Part shown: piece after piece, positions 44,994 to 57,488 of the stretch
Numbering within the stretch: the stretch's first letter is position 1
Layout of the letters: the number at the start of each line of letters is the position of its first letter
Source: Scalesia atractyloides
Lineage: Eukaryota; Streptophyta; Magnoliopsida; Asterales; Asteraceae
Reading direction: 5' to 3'
Length of the DNA stretch: 64,000 nt
Assembly (NCBI GenBank): GCA_947069175.1
Contig: CAMTDV010000007.1
Span: 47,148,181-47,212,180 of the forward strand
Program-made: the position numbers and the translations under genes
The notes under the pieces: generated by a model
The model's database searches: none
What the model was told of the DNA's origin: nothing
The model's input: only the letters and a program-made list of their open reading frames with translations

Positions 44994-45681
44994 AGTAATA
45001 TCCTGATTTAATTATACTTAAACGTTCCATGACTTCGTCTTCTTCGTTGAGATATAACCAGAAATCGGTGACAGACTGGTTCGAAATTTTTATCAGTTTA
45101 TTAGTGCGATTCAGTTCATTACGGTGAGATAAGGGTGAGAAGATAAAGAAAATAAGCGAAAGAGGTATACCGACTGGACCCTCTGTTTTTCGGCAGAACT
45201 CCGGCGACAGCAATCAACTCCGGCGTCAGGTGTCTTGCAGCAGCAAGTCTCCGGAAAGCTTGGAAAAAGTAAGGGTGACTTCGGTATAAACTTAGAAGGT
45301 TCAGTAAGGCTCGGCAATGGGGAAACCGGTTTTCCGGCGACAAACAGATAAGTTCCGGCGAGTGGAATTACGCCGAGGAAAAGTGTGGTTTTGAGCGAAA
45401 AAGTTTGCAGTGGGTTGAGGGTGAATTTATAGGGGAAAAAACGAGATGTATTTGGTCTGATTTCGGACTGTGTTCGTTTATTTAAATTTTCCGGCGGTTA
45501 TGATTTTGGTCGCGGACTTCAAACATCGGTTATAACCAATGTCTGGTTAATGGTTTACGTTATAACGTAAATTGTAGTTAAGACTCGCGAGATTTCCGGG
45601 ATTCCGACGACTGAACTGTTTGGGCGCCGATTTTTGAATTCGTAACGTTACTTTATGATTTAAATGATTTCATTATATAAC

Positions 45682-45772
45682 AAACAAAGTCCGCGGCGCA
45701 GTGGTTTGTGTGTTGAGAGATAATTCTGTTTGCTGGTTCGGTACAGACCCGGGTTCGAAACCCGGCAGAAGC
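45682..45772 (+). other. Antisense tRNA-Leu/Ser-like module, solo LTR C
   Basis: GGCGCAGTGGTTTG is followed by a long spacer and a perfect T arm at 45749-45765 (CCGGG TTCGAAA CCCGG). It occupies the same place as 30335-30413 in B. Confidence 0.65.
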
Positions 45773-45955
45773 AAATCATTTTTATTTTGCGATTTTTGAT
45801 AGTTTTTCAAAAACTAAATATATATTCCCATATAATAATTGATTACGGATCGTTTAAAAATATTTTGGGCATTTAATTCGCAATGAAATTTTTGACTGAC
45901 TGTTCGGTTGATAAACGGAGCGGGTTTGGTAAATCCGTTTTTGACGGATGTTACA

Positions 45956-46200
45956 TTGTTGGACGCATAAGCCAAGAAAATTCTTATGGCCTCAAGACGT
46001 GGTACCAGTGCATAAACCTCATTATAATCAATGCCTCTACCTGATTAAAGCCCTGGACAACTAATCTTGCTTTGTTTCTCACAACATCACCTCGGTCATC
46101 CTTCTTACACTTGTAAACCCATCTAGTACCAATCTTCTTGTAGTTGTCGGGCCTGTCAACCAATTTCCGCACACCCAACTTCTAAAACTGCTGAAGTTCC
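45956..46200 (-). pseudogene. Element E reverse transcriptase, N-terminal part
   Basis: The text reads GVRKLVDRPDNYKKIGTRWV, NKARLVVQGFNQ, and then a frame change before EAIRIFLAYAS up to the TTGTT target site of C. This is the start of the Copia RT domain. Confidence 0.85.
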
Positions 46201-48304
46201 TCTTGCATTGCTTCAACCCATGAGTCTTGTTTCATAGCCTCCTTCCAAGATTTCGGTTCTACTTGGCAAACATAGCAGGCAAAAGACCAATCATTCGATG
46301 TCCCAGATTCTCTAATAGCCGAATACAAACCAGCATTCTAGTTGTTTCTTAGCTGATTACGTGTCTACACTCCATGCTGGACATCTTTTATAATATTTTG
46401 TTGAGGATGGGTATTATGGATTCGAGTTTCAGGAACATCTGGAACTCGAGAAATTATACCCAAATTGTTGATATTCAGAACAACAACTAATTCGATGGCT
46501 GGAATTGATGAAGATGTAGAAGCATGACCTTCAGTAGTCCCTTGATTTTGCACATTTGAGGTGACATCAGAATTCCAGGAACCGGAGCAGAAGTAGCTTC
46601 ATTTGCGTCATGGAACTCATCATCTTCTGACGAAACATTATAATCAGCAGCATCTTCAAATTCCTCATGAACAAGATTATTAACAGAAGTAGACACTTGA
46701 GGGTTAACAATAATTGGTCATACTAATGACGAGTCAAATGCAGTATCACTTTCTAGTAGCATTTGAGCAGCAGCAGATACATCATCAAAAGTTGGCAGAT
46801 TGAAGGAGTCAAATAGTCCATTGTAGTCAAACATCTAAGGAGCACCCAGGTGCTCTTACTGATTCAGTGTATCTTTGAACCTTAACTTCACCCCATTCCT
46901 CTATCTTTTTCGTTGATAAATTCCACACTCTGAAATTTGGAGTAGCATATCCAAGAAAGAAACCTTCGATAGCCTTTGGTCCGAATTTATCATGTGGATC
47001 AATCATAGTGCATGGAGCTCCAAAAGGTTCTAAGAAAGACACATCCGGTTTCCTTTTATGTAACAATCGAAACATGTTTTCCCATGCATTTTCACCGTAA
47101 GAACTCTATTCATGGTATAACACGCAGTAGCCATAGATTCCCCTGAAACTGAACATGAAGTTCTGATTCTACTAACACAGTTCTTGCCGTCTCGATAAGA
47201 ATTCTATTTTTCCTCTCAGCGACACCATTTTGTTATGGAGTGTAACGAGAACTGTATTCATGTAAAATGCCCTTAGAAGTACAGAACTCATCCATAACAT
47301 GGTTCTTGATTTCAGTGCCATTGTCGCTTCTGATTCTCCTTATCTTCAAATTGTACAAATTTTCAAGTAGCGTGAGGAGATTCTTGAGGATTTCAGTGTA
47401 TCTTTGAACCTTAACTTCACCCCATTCCTCTATCTTCTTTGTTGATAAATTCCACACTCTGAAATTTGGAGTAGCATATCCAAGAAAGATACCTTCGATA
47501 GCCTTTGGTCCGAATTTATCATGTCGATCAATCATAGTGCATGGAGCTCCAAAAGGTTCTAAGAAAGACACATCCGGTTTCTTTTTATGTAACATTTCGA
47601 AACATGTTTTCCCATGCCGTTTCACCCTAAGAACTCTATTCATTGTATAGCAAGCAATAGCCACAGCCTCCCCTAAAACTGAACAGGAAGTTCTGATTCG
47701 ACCAACATAGTTCTTGCAGTTTCAATAAGAGTTCTATTTTTCCTCTCAGCGGCACCATTTTGTTGTGGAGTGTATCGGCAACTGTATTCATGTAAAATGC
47801 CTTTAGAAGAACATAACTCGTTTATAACATGGTTCTTGAATTCAATGCCATTGTCGGTTCTGATTCTCCTTATCTTCAAATTGTACAAATCTTCAAGTAG
47901 TGTGAGGAGATTCTTGAGGATTTCAGGAACTTCACTCTTGTGTGCCATCATATTCACCCATGAAAATCTTGAATAGTTATCAGTAACAACTAAACAATAT
48001 GCATCGCCAAAGGTAGTCTTGTGTTTCATAGATCCAAAAAGGTCCATATGAAGATGTTCCAAAGCATATTCATAGTGTTTATTTTCTTCACAGGATGAGA
48101 CTTTCGAGCTTGCTTTCCCTTTTGGTATGAAACACAGACGTCTTGTAGATGAAAATTCTTCACTGGTACACCATTCACAAGATTATTTTCCACTAGATAG
48201 TTCATTTTCCTCAAGTGAATATGTCCCATTCGTCTATGCCAAGAGATTGACTCTTTTTCAGCGGCTTTTGAGATAAAACATGTAACTTGTGCAGACGTGG
48301 TAAT
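46201..48304 (-). pseudogene. Element E integrase and C-terminal hinge, with internal duplication
   Basis: From 48304 leftwards comes the zinc-binding region (WHRRMGHIHLRKMNYLVENN, CVSYQKGKQARKSH, with one Cys read as Tyr). The catalytic core follows: HMDLFGSM, VVTDNYSRFSWV, IRTDNGIEFKN and QQNGAAERKNRTLIETARTM. Then comes the C-terminal part PFGAPCTMIDRHDKFGPKAI, GYATPNFRVWNLSTKKIEEW. About 530 bases of core plus C-terminal sequence are then repeated in tandem. A Ser/Ala/Glu-rich hinge (46700-46300) follows before RT. Stops and frame changes are present. Confidence 0.88.
46863..47922 (-). repeat. Tandem duplication of about 530 bases in E integrase
   Basis: The sequence TTCAGTGTATCTTTGAACC occurs at 46863 and 47392, and TATCTTCAAATTGTACAAAT at 47341 and 47871, both about 530 bases apart. 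The units 46863-47392 and 47393-47922 run head to tail and differ by scattered substitutions. At the join the reading goes from VQRYTE straight into ILKNLLTLL. Confidence 0.88.
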
Positions 48305-49344
48305 TGTCACACCCTGACCCCCAGCGGAAAGGTAGTCGGGGCATGATTGGATTTTCATTAAAGCTCATGACATTTACTATTGTAAAGATTCAATATTTAT
48401 TATTTCAAACATAATTAAAATATCCCAATAACACATAATTCAAACAATCACAATATTGTTCCAAACAAACTTGCAAATAATGTTTCAGTTCTTCTAAGGC
48501 CCATATCCTATGTGATCCACGCTTCAAACCTGCTCATCTGTATCATGTGTAAAAGTAAAGTTTGGGTCAACATAAGTTGGCGAGTGAATCCCTTTTTATC
48601 ATTAAGAAAAAAATGATATATTTTGTATTTTATAACAATGTGCATTAGCCAAATATGGGAACGTCGTGTATGTTATCTAAATCACAAACCATATCATCTA
48701 TCATCAACTAACAATGTAAATGGGTGCACGATAAGCAATGTGCTGCAAGATCGAAGCTCAATCAAACAGAGCTGATCTCGTATATTAGGCTACGAGGACG
48801 CTCCACCCGTAGATGACAGGGAACAAATGGCCTAATGTGAGAAATTGACTACAATGAGAAGATGAACACTAAATGCCAATAAACAAAACAATATCACATA
48901 GCACGTTAGATCACATAATGGTAATAGCACGAGATTTAAATAACGGGATAATAATATATATAGCGACACATGATACACGTCAAAAAACGTGAAATAAAAG
49001 GGGAGTTGTAAGATTCACTCACAGTGGGTGCAAATACGGTTTGTTGAAAATTGCGCACTATTGTGAAGTTGAGATACCAAGTGACGAAACGCTATCCTAA
49101 ATATTCACATAACGATTTAGCTAAATAGAATTACACTCCTTCGATTTAATATTTTTAATTAACTTATTATTTACTATTTTATTAGATAATATAAATTATT
49201 ATTTATTATTTTTATTACTATATTTTTATTTGTTTAAACTTTTATTTGTTGGTAAGATTAATTAGTTATAAAAAAATAACATATTTTTTGGGAGAATAAT
49301 TAAAGGTTTAATTAATTAAAAAAATGTTTTTTGAATAATCAGAA

Positions 49345-49772
49345 TAATTCGCTCAGGAACCCGCTGCATGTGAGGATCGAACCCGTGACCTTCCGTTCGT
49401 GTGCACACAGCCCGGCCAACTGGGCTGCGTGTCTAACACGAAGGATATTAAATTTTAATTATTCTTATACACTTACTACATGGTCCCTGATTACTTTTAT
49501 TTTAAAAAGGAAAAGATGTTGCAGCGACCGGAACAATAAGCGCGATTCGAACCTGGGTTCTCCCATTCCGTGTGTGCACATAGCCCGACCAATTAGGCTG
49601 TGTGTCTAACCTGCTCTAAGTTAGATTTTAATTACTTTTATTAACTGTTTCAAACTTTTCGATGTTTGCTTTAAAAAAAGGTTTTCAAAACGGGGTGACC
49701 GGGACTCGAACTCAGACGTATGATTTGTGTGCACACAACCCAACCAACTGGGTTATGTGTCTAACCCGATTA
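49345..49772 (-). other. Array of three tRNA-like modules, solo LTR D
   Basis: Modules lie at 49772-49690, 49615-49524 and 49442-49345 on the minus strand. Their hairpins (for example ACACAGCCC / GGGCTGCGT at 49405-49430) differ in sequence from those of B but keep the paired form by compensating changes. TTCGA-type B boxes (GATTCGAACC and GATCGAACCC on plus) follow. Confidence 0.7.
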
Positions 49773-50344
49773 ACATGCGATTTAATTCTTTTAAATGACA
49801 ACTCAGGTTCATCTTCTTCATCAAAATGAACAGAATGTTGAAATCTCGATTGAATTGATTTGTTTGATAATTCTCTTATAAATTCCTACTGACTACGCAT
49901 GATGTTAATAAAATAAAATGGAATGGATGAAAGATATACTAAACAGAGATGTTCTGGTTCTCCGACGAGATTCTGGCGAGCTGTAAGATTTTTCGGTGAT
50001 GTTTTATGATGAACAGAGGTTTGCAGGAGGGTTTTGTGCACTCTTATGGGTTCCCTGAGCCCTCTATTTATAGTTGAAGAAGGCCGCATAAGTTGAATTT
50101 TGGTTTTAAAAGTTTTGGTTTAATTTCAGTAAGAAAGTTGTTCACGGCTTGTTTAAACGCGGTTTTGGTACAATTCTGAGTCCAGATTCATGATTAGTTT
50201 TAAAATAAGAAACGCGGAATCATAGCTAATTCCCGGTCGTTACGAGTTTCCTTTCTTGTTGCCGGAGACTGGACGACAATCGTTTGAAATGATGAGCATA
50301 CAACTCTGATTAAAAGGTTATATATGCTTTAGTTTCTTTCATAT

Positions 50345-50420
50345 ATGGAGAGGTGGTAGAGTGGTTTGTTGGTTTAAGTTTATGTGTGCGACCCGGTTCA
50401 AGTCCCGTGGTCAGCACATA
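50345..50420 (+). other. Antisense tRNA-like module, solo LTR D
   Basis: GGTAGAGTGGTTTGTTGG is followed by ACCCGGTTCAAGTCCCGTGG, an A-box and B-box pair at the position of the antisense module in the other copies. The T stem is imperfect. Confidence 0.5.
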
Positions 50421-50637
50421 CATATATTTTTATTTTTTATTTATAATTTCCCTTTATTATTACAAATATATATATATATGATATATATATATTGTTTTGT
50501 TATTATTATTATTATCTTTGTTATTAATTATAACAAATCTCTTATACAATTTATAATGAGACGTAACAAAAGGGATGATAATAAACTTGGTTACAAAATG
50601 GTGCGGGTTTTAGGACCCGTTTTTTACGGATGTTGCA

Positions 50638-51060
50638 GTAATAGCTTGGCTCATGTCAAGAATATACAAGTCATTTATTCTTGGAGCCGACAAGAGAATC
50701 AATTCTTTGGGAATCTTGAAACCAGATTTCAGCACATAACAACCGGCATCATCAAAATGAACCGTGAACTTCTTGTCGTAAATTTGAGAAACACTCAGAA
50801 GATTGTGAATAATTTGACGAACATAATTGATCTTGTCAAAACTAACCATACCATTGGAAACCATTCCTTCTCCAGTGACGTAATTCCCTTATCTCCAGCA
50901 AAAGCAACATAAACTCCCCTAATGCTTTTCACATCATAAAGGAGCCTTAAGTCGCCTGTCATGTGCCGTGATGCTCCACTATCAACAATCCAATGACTAT
51001 TCACAGTTCCTCCTGGAACACCCTTCACATTGCATTACCTGATTAGTTTGAGATGGGGAC
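50638..51060 (-). pseudogene. Element E protease and pre-integrase region
   Basis: The minus strand reads HWIVDSGASRHMTGD (DSG protease active site) and SIRGVYVAFAGDKG, then, after a frame change near 50870, KINYVRQIIHNLLSVSQI and CYVLKSGFKIPKELILLSAP up to the D insertion site. This is the normal Copia order. Confidence 0.88.
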
Positions 51061-54000
51061 CCAAGCCTTAGTGGTCTTGGGTCGACCCTTATCATCAAGA
51101 AATGTGATCTCTATTTCTTGATGATTTGGTAACTTTGTGCCTCCCCCTGAAACATTACCGGTTTTAGGTTTCCAAGATTGTTGATGTTTACCAGATTGAC
51201 TATTATTTACAATTTTAGACATTCTAGTTTTAACGATCTTGAAGAACTTGGTTTCTTTTCTAAAACATCCAGTTTTAATACCTTCTCAATTATTTTAACT
51301 TGTTTTCGTTGTCGTTTTTCTTCTTGTTCCTTAACAACAAGTTTGTCTTGTTTAGGTGACACAGACCGACGTTGCCAATTCTTTTTAGAAAGGGGCTTTT
51401 TCAACAAACTTGGGTTTTGTTGGGTTGGTACAGTTTTTGATTATGTGGCCAAACTCTCCACACTTAAAAATGTTCTCCTTTCAACAAATTTAGGAGATCC
51501 CGTTTGATACTTGATGTTGAACTTGTAGGCCTTGTGGTACTTGGTCCATCTTCACACCCATTTGTGTGTTGAGTATAATTGTTTTGACTATTGCGTTTTA
51601 AAATCTTGACTTGATTTACAAAATCAATATTTGACATTTTTTCAAAAGTCTCGATTTTATCAGTACCAGTTGAGCCCATAAAGTTAACATTCTTCCCCTT
51701 TTCTTGCTGCGAGCGCCTTTAGCTTCTACCTTTGGTTGTGATACCTTAGGTTTTTCAGCTCGTTTTCTTGTTGTCTACCTTTGGAAGCGATTAATGGTTG
51801 TGGTTTGATTGGATTCTTCTTGCCCAAAAATTTGGTTGTTGAATTTTAAAAAGTTGACCAATTGAAGTTGGATTTACATTTTTGTCGGAAAGTTCTTGTT
51901 TGAATAAATTTTCTCATCACCAATAAACGTATACAACACATTATTGTTTTCAAATGTAGACGCAGTTGTCTTGATAGATTCGATAGGATCATTCCCTTGA
52001 TTTACAACAGATTGCTCATTAGAGTAGCAATTCTACCCCTTTCTTTTTATCAAGAGATTGATCTTGATCGATCTTGTCTGACTCATCATCTGATCTTCCT
52101 CTAATATCGATGGATTTTGATTATTAACTGATGATGAGTTCTCTGGTTTTCTTGATTCATCTGAGGAATTTTCTAGCTTAAACCCTAATCCTGCTGCAAC
52201 TCATTAGGATTAAGAGGTACAGATGGTTCAAAGCGTGGCATTTCCTCTTCATCAGGCAATTTGGTATAATTATGTTCCAATGGGGTGGACATGATTTATA
52301 CCCAATGCATTTGACATCTCCCTTAAGTTTTTGAACGTCAATGATGTGATTGAGCACATATCGGGAGTTAGAATAACTCTCCAATTTCAGCTTGATTGCA
52401 TCATGCTCGCATTTGGCAATAGCCAACTCCTTTTTTCGTTTCTTCAAGGATATTAATGTAGTTATGAATACTTGTTTGCTTGTTCACTGTTTTTGTTAAC
52501 TCAGATACACTTTTCTTAAGAGTTTCAATTACAGATTTGAATTATTTTTCATTTCGAGTTAAAGCCAGATTTGCCTCTTTGCATTTTGACAGTTCAACTA
52601 CTAGGCTTTGATTGTGACTGTTAATTGTTTCAAATTTTATTTTTAAGTTAGCACAGTCATTGCATATTCTAGGAGAGTTGGATTTTACCTGACTTGTTGA
52701 ACTTGCAACATTAGCCATGAAAGTAGTATGATGAGAAAAGGATGCATTGTTGGCAAATAGTTTCTCCATTTCCTTTGATGCAATTTCTGCTTTCTTCATC
52801 CTCCAGAATTTTGGCTTTTCAATTTCTCTGCTTCTTTTAGCAACTCATTGACCTCTGTATCAATCCTTTCCCTGACATCTGAATCAGATCCATAACCACC
52901 TACACTCGAGCTTTCCTCGTCAGAACTCCCATTATACCCAGAACTATCATCATCATCAGAAGAGTCAATACTGTGCACATGTTTGATTTGATTGATTATC
53001 TTGGCATAACACGCAGTTCCTCCTTGATTCTTGCTTCCCAACTGAACTGACAATCACATCCTTCATCTACTTGAACAACTAAAGCTCTGTTTGTGTTGTT
53101 TGAAGGCCCAGACTGGTTGGAGTTGTTTGGGATGTTAACAGCTACTATACTTCGTTCATTGTTAACTTGAGTTGTGTTGGATGGTCGTGATTGATTTTGG
53201 AAAGGATTGTGATTTCCTTGTTTGCTAGGTCGAGTACATTCACGCTTGAAGTGACCCTTTTCACCACAGTTGAAGCAAGTAACAACATCTTTATCAAATC
53301 CATACTTTGTGTCCTTCTTGCTTTCCAAACTTGTTCTTCCAGTTCCGCTCATGTAGTCTTTTGCTCTTCTAACCGCACTAGCAAATGCCCATTTAATATC
53401 CATCAACTCCATCTCATCTCTGTCTATTTGTTGATAGTCTTCATTAGTCAAATTAATGTTTCCAATTTGACCAACTACTAATCCACAGTATGCACTAACC
53501 ATGGTGTTCAGAAGTTCCATGTGTTCCCGAGCAACTTCTACACTGACCTTGGAAATATGTGACATATCAAGTCTGACGATATTAGGATTTGCAAGTTGAA
53601 AGTTGTTACCATAGAAAGCTTGTTGAGAAGCTTGTTGTGGAACTTGAGGTGTAACAACTTGTGGTTGTGGTATAAAGGATTTAGGATTAAATACTTGACC
53701 ATAGGTTTGACTACTTGAACCAGTATATTGATCTGTTTGAATTGGTTGTGGTAGAAAGGGATTAACGTTTGACACAAACGCGTTTGAAGTTTTGGTTGCT
53801 GAGGTGTACTAACGCCTGTGTTAATACCTCCAAAATATATCTTAGGGTTTTGTGGAACAGGAACTCTTTTTGCTTTTCGAATTTCCTCTTCATTTTTGTT
53901 CTCCAGCTTCTGAACAAATTCATAAATACTGATCACATCCAAAACCCCTATGTGCTTTAGCAAGTCAATGAATTGACTCCATTTTGGTGGTAAGGCATCA

Positions 54001-54681
54001 ACAAAAGAATGACAGTCTCTTGTGGAGATGCAATCACTTTGTATGAATACATTTCACTAAGCAGATGATAGAAATGGGTTGTCATATCGTTTAGTGTTTC
54101 ATTTTCCATGAACAGAAAACCTTCAAACTCTTTCTTCAACAGATCATGTCTTATTTTTGTTGTTGACCATTTCCTTCCCCTCTTGCTTCCAAAGTATCCC
54201 ACAAATTTTTGGTGGTGGTACAGTACACAATTGATGATAAATGTCCTTATGTAGTGCTTGTGTAAGGATAGCGAAATCCTTCTTTTTAAATCATAAGCCT
54301 TTTTATCATTTTCATCTAAGTTGGCTAAAGAGGTGAGATTTGATCCTTCATCTTCAAGAGATTCTTTATACGGTGTAGTAAAACATGTCCATAATTCTGT
54401 ATTGAGACCAAGAACATATGTATGGAAACAACTTTTCCATGAAGCAAAATCGTTCATATGGTTCAACTTTGGTGGACGGTTTTACTTCCTGTTTCACTCT
54501 CGCTAATAAGAAGAGTCTGAATGCTCTGGTTTTGATTTACCACGCATGCCCATTGATTAGCGGTAATCATGGCTGTCTGCTGAGGCATCAGCGATTTAAC
54601 CCATGAGGTTGCGAAGCTAGATTGTGACGAGTCTTGGTTTGTGCTTGAACTACACCCCTAATCCCAAGGATTTGTACCCAT
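51061..54681 (-). pseudogene. Element E Copia gag with zinc knuckle and coiled-coil extension
   Basis: The likely start is the ATG at 54681 (MGTNPWD, then a stop). After a frameshift comes LNHMNDFASWKSCFHTYVLG and the UBN2-type capsid text (FVGYFGSKRGRKWSTTKI, FMENETLNDMTTHFYHLLSE) to 53957. Then a Pro/Gln-rich linker and CFNCGEKGHFKREC zinc knuckle (about 53260-53300) follow, an acidic Ser/Asp/Gly stretch (52960-52900), and coiled-coil segments (EIASKEMEKLFANN, KKELAIAKCEHDAIKLKLES) to about 52180. A long Gag with a coiled-coil extension after the knuckle is a Sirevirus trait. There are frame changes near 54480, 53960, 53770, 53040 and 52800. Confidence 0.85.
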
Positions 54682-55486
54682 TTGTTTATAAAAATTTGCT
54701 TTATAAGAAAAATTAAAAAATTTCAAGGGTTATTCTTGAAATAAAAATTTTCTTTGCACAGTTCACAATTTCAAAGACCTTAAGATATCAGTTCTCACGA
54801 AAAATTATCACAAAGAACACGAAAAACTAAGTTCTTCGTACGAGCAGGTAATTCATGCGAATTATAGTTCTTCGTACGAACTACTGTCTTTCGTGCGAGC
54901 AGCTGATGCTTCGTGCGAACAAGGTTCTTCATGCGAGTCAGTTGATACTCGCACGAACAAACTTGTTCTTCTTGCGGATGGGTTATTCGCACGGAGGTCT
55001 TTCGCTGATGTTTTGGTTTTTCGAAGGGAGGGATATTTTTGTAGGGTTGGTTGGTGAAAAATTTACTTTTGTAATAGAAACTTGTTTCTGAGTTTGTTAA
55101 AAAGTTGTCAGTTGTCTACACAGTTTCGGTTAAAAAGACAAACATTCCAATATTAGCTTTTCAGTCAAAATAGTCAAGTCTCAAGGTCTGGTCAACCCTA
55201 AAGGAATATTCTGGTGAATTTTTCGGCAAGTGCTTCACCGAAAAATATATCAAACTGAACTTTATAGAAAATTTTAAGAAAAACCGTATCCTAACATATC
55301 TCCATGTATTCTAACAAGGTTTTAATGAAAATTTTCTGGATACAACAAGTTTTACCTAAGTTTTAAGCGAGTTATCTTTTTAAAACTTAAGTTTCTTGTT
55401 AGAAGTTCAAGAACACTTCCAGGAACCCTCACAACTTGCTCAAACACAACACTAAGCTTGGTTTTTAAACAAGGAAGAGAGCCAAA
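54682..55486 (-). other. Element E leader with TCGTACGA palindromes
   Basis: About 800 bases between PBS and gag. At 54830-54990 there are repeated TTCGTACGAA, TCGTGCGAAC and TCGCACGAAC motifs, the same family as in the LTR (28700-28850) and the 3' spacer (40120-40650). Confidence 0.75.
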
Positions 55487-55498
55487 GCTCTGATACCA
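55487..55498 (-). other. Element E primer binding site (tRNA-iMet)
   Basis: The minus strand reads TGGTATCAGAGC two bases inside the 5' LTR. Confidence 0.92.
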
Positions 55499-55500
55499 CT

Positions 55501-56253
55501 TGTAGGTCCACTTGGAGGATCAAGATTAACATACTTCCTTGTTTATCTAACACACATACGAGTGCGGAATCCACGTAAGTATGCAAACCAAAGCAAAGTA
55601 ACAAACACAAAATAACCAAAGATTCAATATCTTGATTAAATGAAGAGAGCTAGTACAAACACATATAAACAATGCTTATACAGACTTAGGATATTCTCTC
55701 TATGCTCTCTATCTTGTGCCTTAGTGTCTCTCTCTAGTGTCACAGTGTCTGAGAAGTGCATGTCTGTTTATATAGTACCAACACCCAACAACAGTACGAA
55801 GAATGTTGTTGGTCATACGAACTACTACAAGTCACGAAGAACATTCAGCAATGGTTGCTCATACGAACAACTTATCCCTCATACGAATAGAATGGTTCGT
55901 ACGAACAAGCAAAATGCTTGTTGAAAGGGCCATTCGTACGATCATGTGAATGACTCGTACGAACAAGATAATGGCTCGTAAGAGCAAGCTACTTGCTCGT
56001 ATGAAGCACCTTTCAATCGCATGAAGAAGTATGCTTCAGAGAACTTCATAACAGACATGTCGTACACAAGATTTAACAGTATGCACACATGCAACCGTTT
56101 TACAACACAGAAAAACTAAACGTCATACTAAATCAAGATAGGAGGATATCTTGATTTGGTCGACATGACCAAACTATACAGACACAATAAACAAAGACCG
56201 TACAAATACTGATATAACTAAGAACAAGCGACAGACACAAAAGTGCATCAACA
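55501..56253 (-). repeat. Element E 5' LTR
   Basis: 753 bases, reading TGTTGATGC to GGACCTACA on the minus strand. The TATA box is at 55767-55775 and the TCGTACGA cluster at 55800-56010. It is followed by the TTTAC TSD. Confidence 0.93.
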
Positions 56254-57387
56254 TTTACTTAATCCACCGTTCATAAATCGACTCTTTTAGCGTTTCATTC
56301 TAGCAATTTTTATAAGTTAACTAATAATAACGTAACATCATAGCTACGTACCTCAAAGCGTTCCCTTTAAACGAGTATCCGTCCCGGCTTGACCTCCCAA
56401 AGTATCACTTAAGTTGTCTAACGATTTAACCCAAGTAGTCATTAGCATACATGTCATTCATGTCTTTTTTTCATTGAAGGCTCATTAGCATTCCTTCATA
56501 TCATTTTCATAAAATTTTAAGCTAAATAACAAGTTTAATCTTCACTTAGGCATTTTATCGAACACCTATTGGTAGTTGTATTTAAGCTTTCTATTTAGCT
56601 TAATTTGACAACTCTTTAACACATTATTTCAACTCAACAAGTTCACATTTTCTTTGAAATCAAAATAACATGTAAATTATCATAAGTTAATACTTAACTT
56701 AACCTTCATATCTCATGGGTTCCACACTTATAACATAAACTAATTTTTTCGCATACATGGGTAATCATCCAACATGTTATAATTCAAATTCTTCAGATAA
56801 TCAACATTTATAAACATCATAAACACTTCTAGAATCAACAATACACATTTCTAGGGTGATTTACCCACTAAACCTTTCCATCTCATGAATTTCTCTAAAT
56901 TTGAGATTTCATCAAAAGTTAAATTACAACTTACCTTGTGTGTTTTAGTGATGTTGTGTGCTCAACACCTTCAACATGCAACAAAACGCTTTTGATTTCT
57001 CCCTTGAATTAGCTGATTTGTGTTCTTGAGTTTTAAGAGGGTTTCACCTCTTCTCCTCTCTCTCTCAAAATTGATACACACACATATGTAAGTATGTTTT
57101 ATTTTGCAGCCATTAAATACTCACTTTTGTTAGTAATCCATTTCAGTCCCTATAGTTTGGTTTCCTAATAAACAAGACACTATTTATCCATTTTGCTAAC
57201 AAAACAAGATACTATTAACTAGGTTAAATAGTCCTAGTTATTGTACTTATGTTATTTACCTCAAAGTGAATATTAAATATTTTTGAGGTGTTACAACATT
57301 CTCTCCATCAAACTCACAGATTATTATATTATTATTGTTATAAATTCTCACAATATTAATTTCATTTCGATATATATTATCCCTTTG

Positions 57388-57430
<43 letters not shown>

Positions 57431-57488
57431 CAGTTAACTTTTACACTAAAAATTTGTTAAACTTTCTAATATTATAAATTAATATTAT
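56254..57488. other. Repeat-like DNA right of E, possible old Gypsy LTR end
   Basis: No coding homology is visible. GAGGTGTTACA at 57285-57295 read on the minus strand is TGTAACACCTC, a common plant Gypsy LTR start, so 27000-28320 plus 56254-57295 may be an old LTR split by E. No TSD could be checked. Confidence 0.4.
57391..57431. repeat. (TA)n microsatellite
   Basis: About 40 bases of alternating TA in AT-rich DNA. A second short TA/CA run lies at 57740-57770 inside element G. Confidence 0.95.

Larger units (their letters stand above)
43330..45955 (-). repeat. Element C: solo LTR of the B family
   Basis: A single 2626-base LTR (TGTCACACC to GGATGTTACA on the plus strand) with a perfect TTGTT TSD at 43325-43329 and 45956-45960 inside the RT of E. 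The RT text reads on across it. It has a TATA box on the minus strand near 45428 (TTTATAGGG on plus). It is the product of recombination between two LTRs of a full element. Confidence 0.93.
48305..50637 (-). repeat. Element D: solo LTR of the B family (older)
   Basis: A 2333-base LTR from TGTCACACC to GGATGTTGCA on the plus strand, with a perfect GTAAT TSD (48300-48304 and 50638-50642), lies inside the pre-integrase region of E. It is more diverged from B than A and C are. It has the TATA box on the minus strand near 50065 and TA/TTA microsatellites at 50465-50520. Confidence 0.9.
28321..56253 (-). mobile_element. Element E: Ty1/Copia (Sirevirus-like) retrotransposon, minus strand
   Basis: 753-base LTRs at 28321-29073 and 55501-56253 (about 95 percent identical by eye) are flanked by a perfect TTTAC TSD (28316-28320 and 56254-56258). 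Reading from the right on the minus strand the order is PBS, leader, gag, protease, integrase, RT, RNase H, spacer with two PPT-like tracts, extra 3' ORF, PPT. It has been split by three insertions of one LTR family: D in the pre-integrase region, C in RT and B in the 3' ORF. Coding parts have frameshifts and stops. Without the insertions it would be about 14 kb. Confidence 0.93.
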
